Shown here: piece after piece, positions 4,459 through 5,530 of the stretch | Layout of the letters: every line of letters begins with the position of its first letter | How positions within the stretch are numbered: the stretch's first letter is position 1 | Origin: CAKOSP01 sp964370755 | GTDB taxonomy: Bacteria > Bacillota_I > Bacilli_A > RF39 > UBA660 | NCBI GenBank assembly: GCA_964370755.1 | Contig: CAYJKL010000040.1 | Location: 1 to 5,530, forward strand | Length of the DNA: 5,530 nucleotides | Direction of reading: 5' to 3' | The notes under the pieces: model-generated | What the model was told of the DNA's origin: nothing | The model's input: the letters and a program-made list of their open reading frames with translations, nothing else | Databases searched by the model: none | Program-made: the position numbers and the translations under genes

Positions 4459-5451
4459 ATGAAAAAAAATAATTATTTAAATTATAACTATTTTATTAAT
4501 CAAATTTATCAATATCACTTACAATACCCATCGTTTTTATCTAAAGAAAGAATGTATAGTGATATTCGAAAAAATCAATTTATTAATGATTTTTCTGAAA
4601 TAACTGCTGATGATTCTTGGGAATATTTTACGCCAATGGTAGTTGAAATATTTATGAATAATTTAACTGAAATAAAAAAAATGATTGATAAAGGATATAA
4701 TTTTAACGAAGATGTAAAAGATGGTTTGACGCCGTTAATGATTGCTACTTATTTGGATAGAAGAGAAATCATTGAATATTTATATTCTTTAGATAATAGT
4801 GTGATAGATAAAAAAGATGATTTTGGTAGAGATTTATTAAAATTTGCTTGTGCTTCAAAAAATATTGATTTTGTTAAACATATAATTAGAGAGGCAGACA
4901 TAAATAGTGTGGATAATAATGGTCTTAATGCAATGCACTATAATTTGTCTTCGAGTGTAAAACCAACTTATATTGAATTAATTGATAATAATGCTCCCGG
5001 TTTTATAGAATCTACTTTTAAGGAAACTAATATGGGATTAAGAGAACTTATCAATACGGAATATGATATTTGTAAGATTCTTGTGGATAATAAAATAGAT
5101 TTATCTGGTGTGAATCCAATTAGCAGTTTAAATTTTTATTGGCCTTATAGACACTTGGATAAAACAATAAGTTTGTTATTGCAAAGTGGTTGTTCAACTG
5201 AATTTGAGAGAATGGAATTAACACAATTTGAAGAAGGAGAATATTCACTTGCTAAATTGCTAGAAGATATAAAAGATTTTGATGTTTCCGAATGGGGAGA
5301 TTTTCCATTTGATTATATGAATTTTGTCAAATTTGAAAAACTTATAAAAAAATATGAGCTAACTGTTTATGAATATGTATTAGCCGGAGTTTTTTGTGAT
5401 AGACCAGTCAGTAGAATTAGAACTTCTTATGATAAAGGAATTAGAAAATAA
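4459..5451 (+). CDS. Ankyrin-repeat protein of unknown function
   Basis: 330 residues, ATG start with AGGAGG (4447-4452) 6 bases upstream, ending in tandem stops (TAA TAG). Ankyrin repeats are visible at about 55-87 (degenerate: VVEIFMNNLTEIKKMIDKGY), 88-120 (best match: DGLTPLMIATYLDRREIIEYL), 121-152 (DFGRDLLKFACASKNIDFVKHII) and 154-182 (NGLNAMHYNLS). Further worn repeats are likely at about 200-250 (YDICKILVDNKIDL, TISLLLQSGCSTEF). The first 50 residues are Asn/Tyr-rich with no signal peptide or membrane segment; the C-terminal 80 residues match nothing I recognise. Ankyrin repeats bind other proteins, so a cytosolic partner-binding role is likely but the partner is unknown. It is cut off from the spore genes by the tRNA and its terminator, so the location says little about function. 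Confidence 0.85.
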   Translation: MKKNNYLNYNYFINQIYQYHLQYPSFLSKERMYSDIRKNQFINDFSEITADDSWEYFTPMVVEIFMNNLTEIKKMIDKGYNFNEDVKDGLTPLMIATYLDRREIIEYLYSLDNSVIDKKDDFGRDLLKFACASKNIDFVKHIIREADINSVDNNGLNAMHYNLSSSVKPTYIELIDNNAPGFIESTFKETNMGLRELINTEYDICKILVDNKIDLSGVNPISSLNFYWPYRHLDKTISLLLQSGCSTEFERMELTQFEEGEYSLAKLLEDIKDFDVSEWGDFPFDYMNFVKFEKLIKKYELTVYEYVLAGVFCDRPVSRIRTSYDKGIRK

Positions 5452-5467
5452 TAGTTCATAACCCGTT

Positions 5468-5473
5468 TATAAT
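5468..5473 (+). promoter_or_regulatory. Perfect TATAAT hexamer, possible -10 of a gene beyond the window
   Basis: TATAAT lies 16 bases after the ankyrin stop codon. No convincing -35 or TGn extension is seen 16-18 bases upstream. Transcription from it would start near 5480, at the foot of the imperfect stem-loop at 5481-5523. Confidence 0.3.
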
Positions 5474-5480
5474 ACGTGCC

Positions 5481-5523
5481 ATTTATGATTTAAGGCGAAA
5501 CATTTCGCATCTTATAAATAAAT
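5481..5523. other. Imperfect stem-loop at the 3' edge (leader RNA or terminator)
   Basis: GCGAA (5495-5499) pairs with TTCGC (5504-5508). TAAG (5491-5494) pairs with CTTA (5511-5514) across a 2-base bulge, and ATTTA (5481-5485) can pair with TAAAT (5519-5523). The GC core stands out in AT-rich DNA. No T-run follows on the + strand, so a rho-independent terminator for the ankyrin gene is not well supported; a structured leader of the next gene is an alternative. Confidence 0.4.
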
Positions 5524-5530
5524 TAGTTCT

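Noticed and set aside
5459..5485. Short - strand ORF reading MARIINGL at the right edge
   Set aside because: Only eight codons, no ribosome-binding site, and it overlaps the hairpin region; most likely chance.

Overview
The window looks like a spore-envelope gene cluster from a low-GC, endospore-forming Bacillota (Firmicutes), either a clostridium or a gut-type Bacilli/Erysipelotrichia-like lineage. The DNA is strongly AT-rich, AGA is common for Arg, GTG and probably another non-ATG start are used, Shine-Dalgarno sites are strong, and TGA acts as a stop. Four consecutive genes encode peptidoglycan enzymes or peptidoglycan-binding proteins. Two belong to families tied to spore cortex breakdown: a SleC-type SpoIID-fold enzyme and CwlJ.

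Layout. Bases 1-1157 (+) hold the 3' part of an Amidase_3 N-acetylmuramoyl-L-alanine amidase with five LysM domains; its start lies before the window. It converges, across a shared hairpin at 1161-1182, on a SleC-like cortex-lytic enzyme (1181-2404, -). A 75-bp divergent spacer separates that gene from a non-catalytic protein with two peptidoglycan-binding domains and five LysM domains (2480-3790, +). This gene converges across a bidirectional terminator on cwlJ (3813-4235, -). cwlJ diverges from a tRNA-Trp(CCA) gene (4301-4374, +) that has its own promoter and terminator. An ankyrin-repeat protein follows (4459-5451, +), then a short 3' edge with a -10-like hexamer and an imperfect hairpin. 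No intergenic stretch exceeds 100 bases.

How the parts fit. ORFs 2-4 show no signal peptide, as expected for proteins made in the mother cell and placed onto the forespore from outside. A good sigma-E-type promoter can be read in front of cwlJ, and a weaker one in front of the binding-only LysM protein. The amidase and that protein carry near-identical LysM modules, so they may bind the same glycan, with the amidase cutting and the other acting as scaffold or coat-cortex anchor. SleC-like and CwlJ enzymes would act at germination. The four spore genes alternate in orientation, so each is probably its own transcription unit. The ankyrin gene shows no obvious link to spores.

The points most worth checking are the interleaved tRNA-Trp and cwlJ promoters, the odd start codon of the SleC-like gene, a dyad covering the ribosome-binding site of the ankyrin gene, and the enzyme-less seven-module binding protein.
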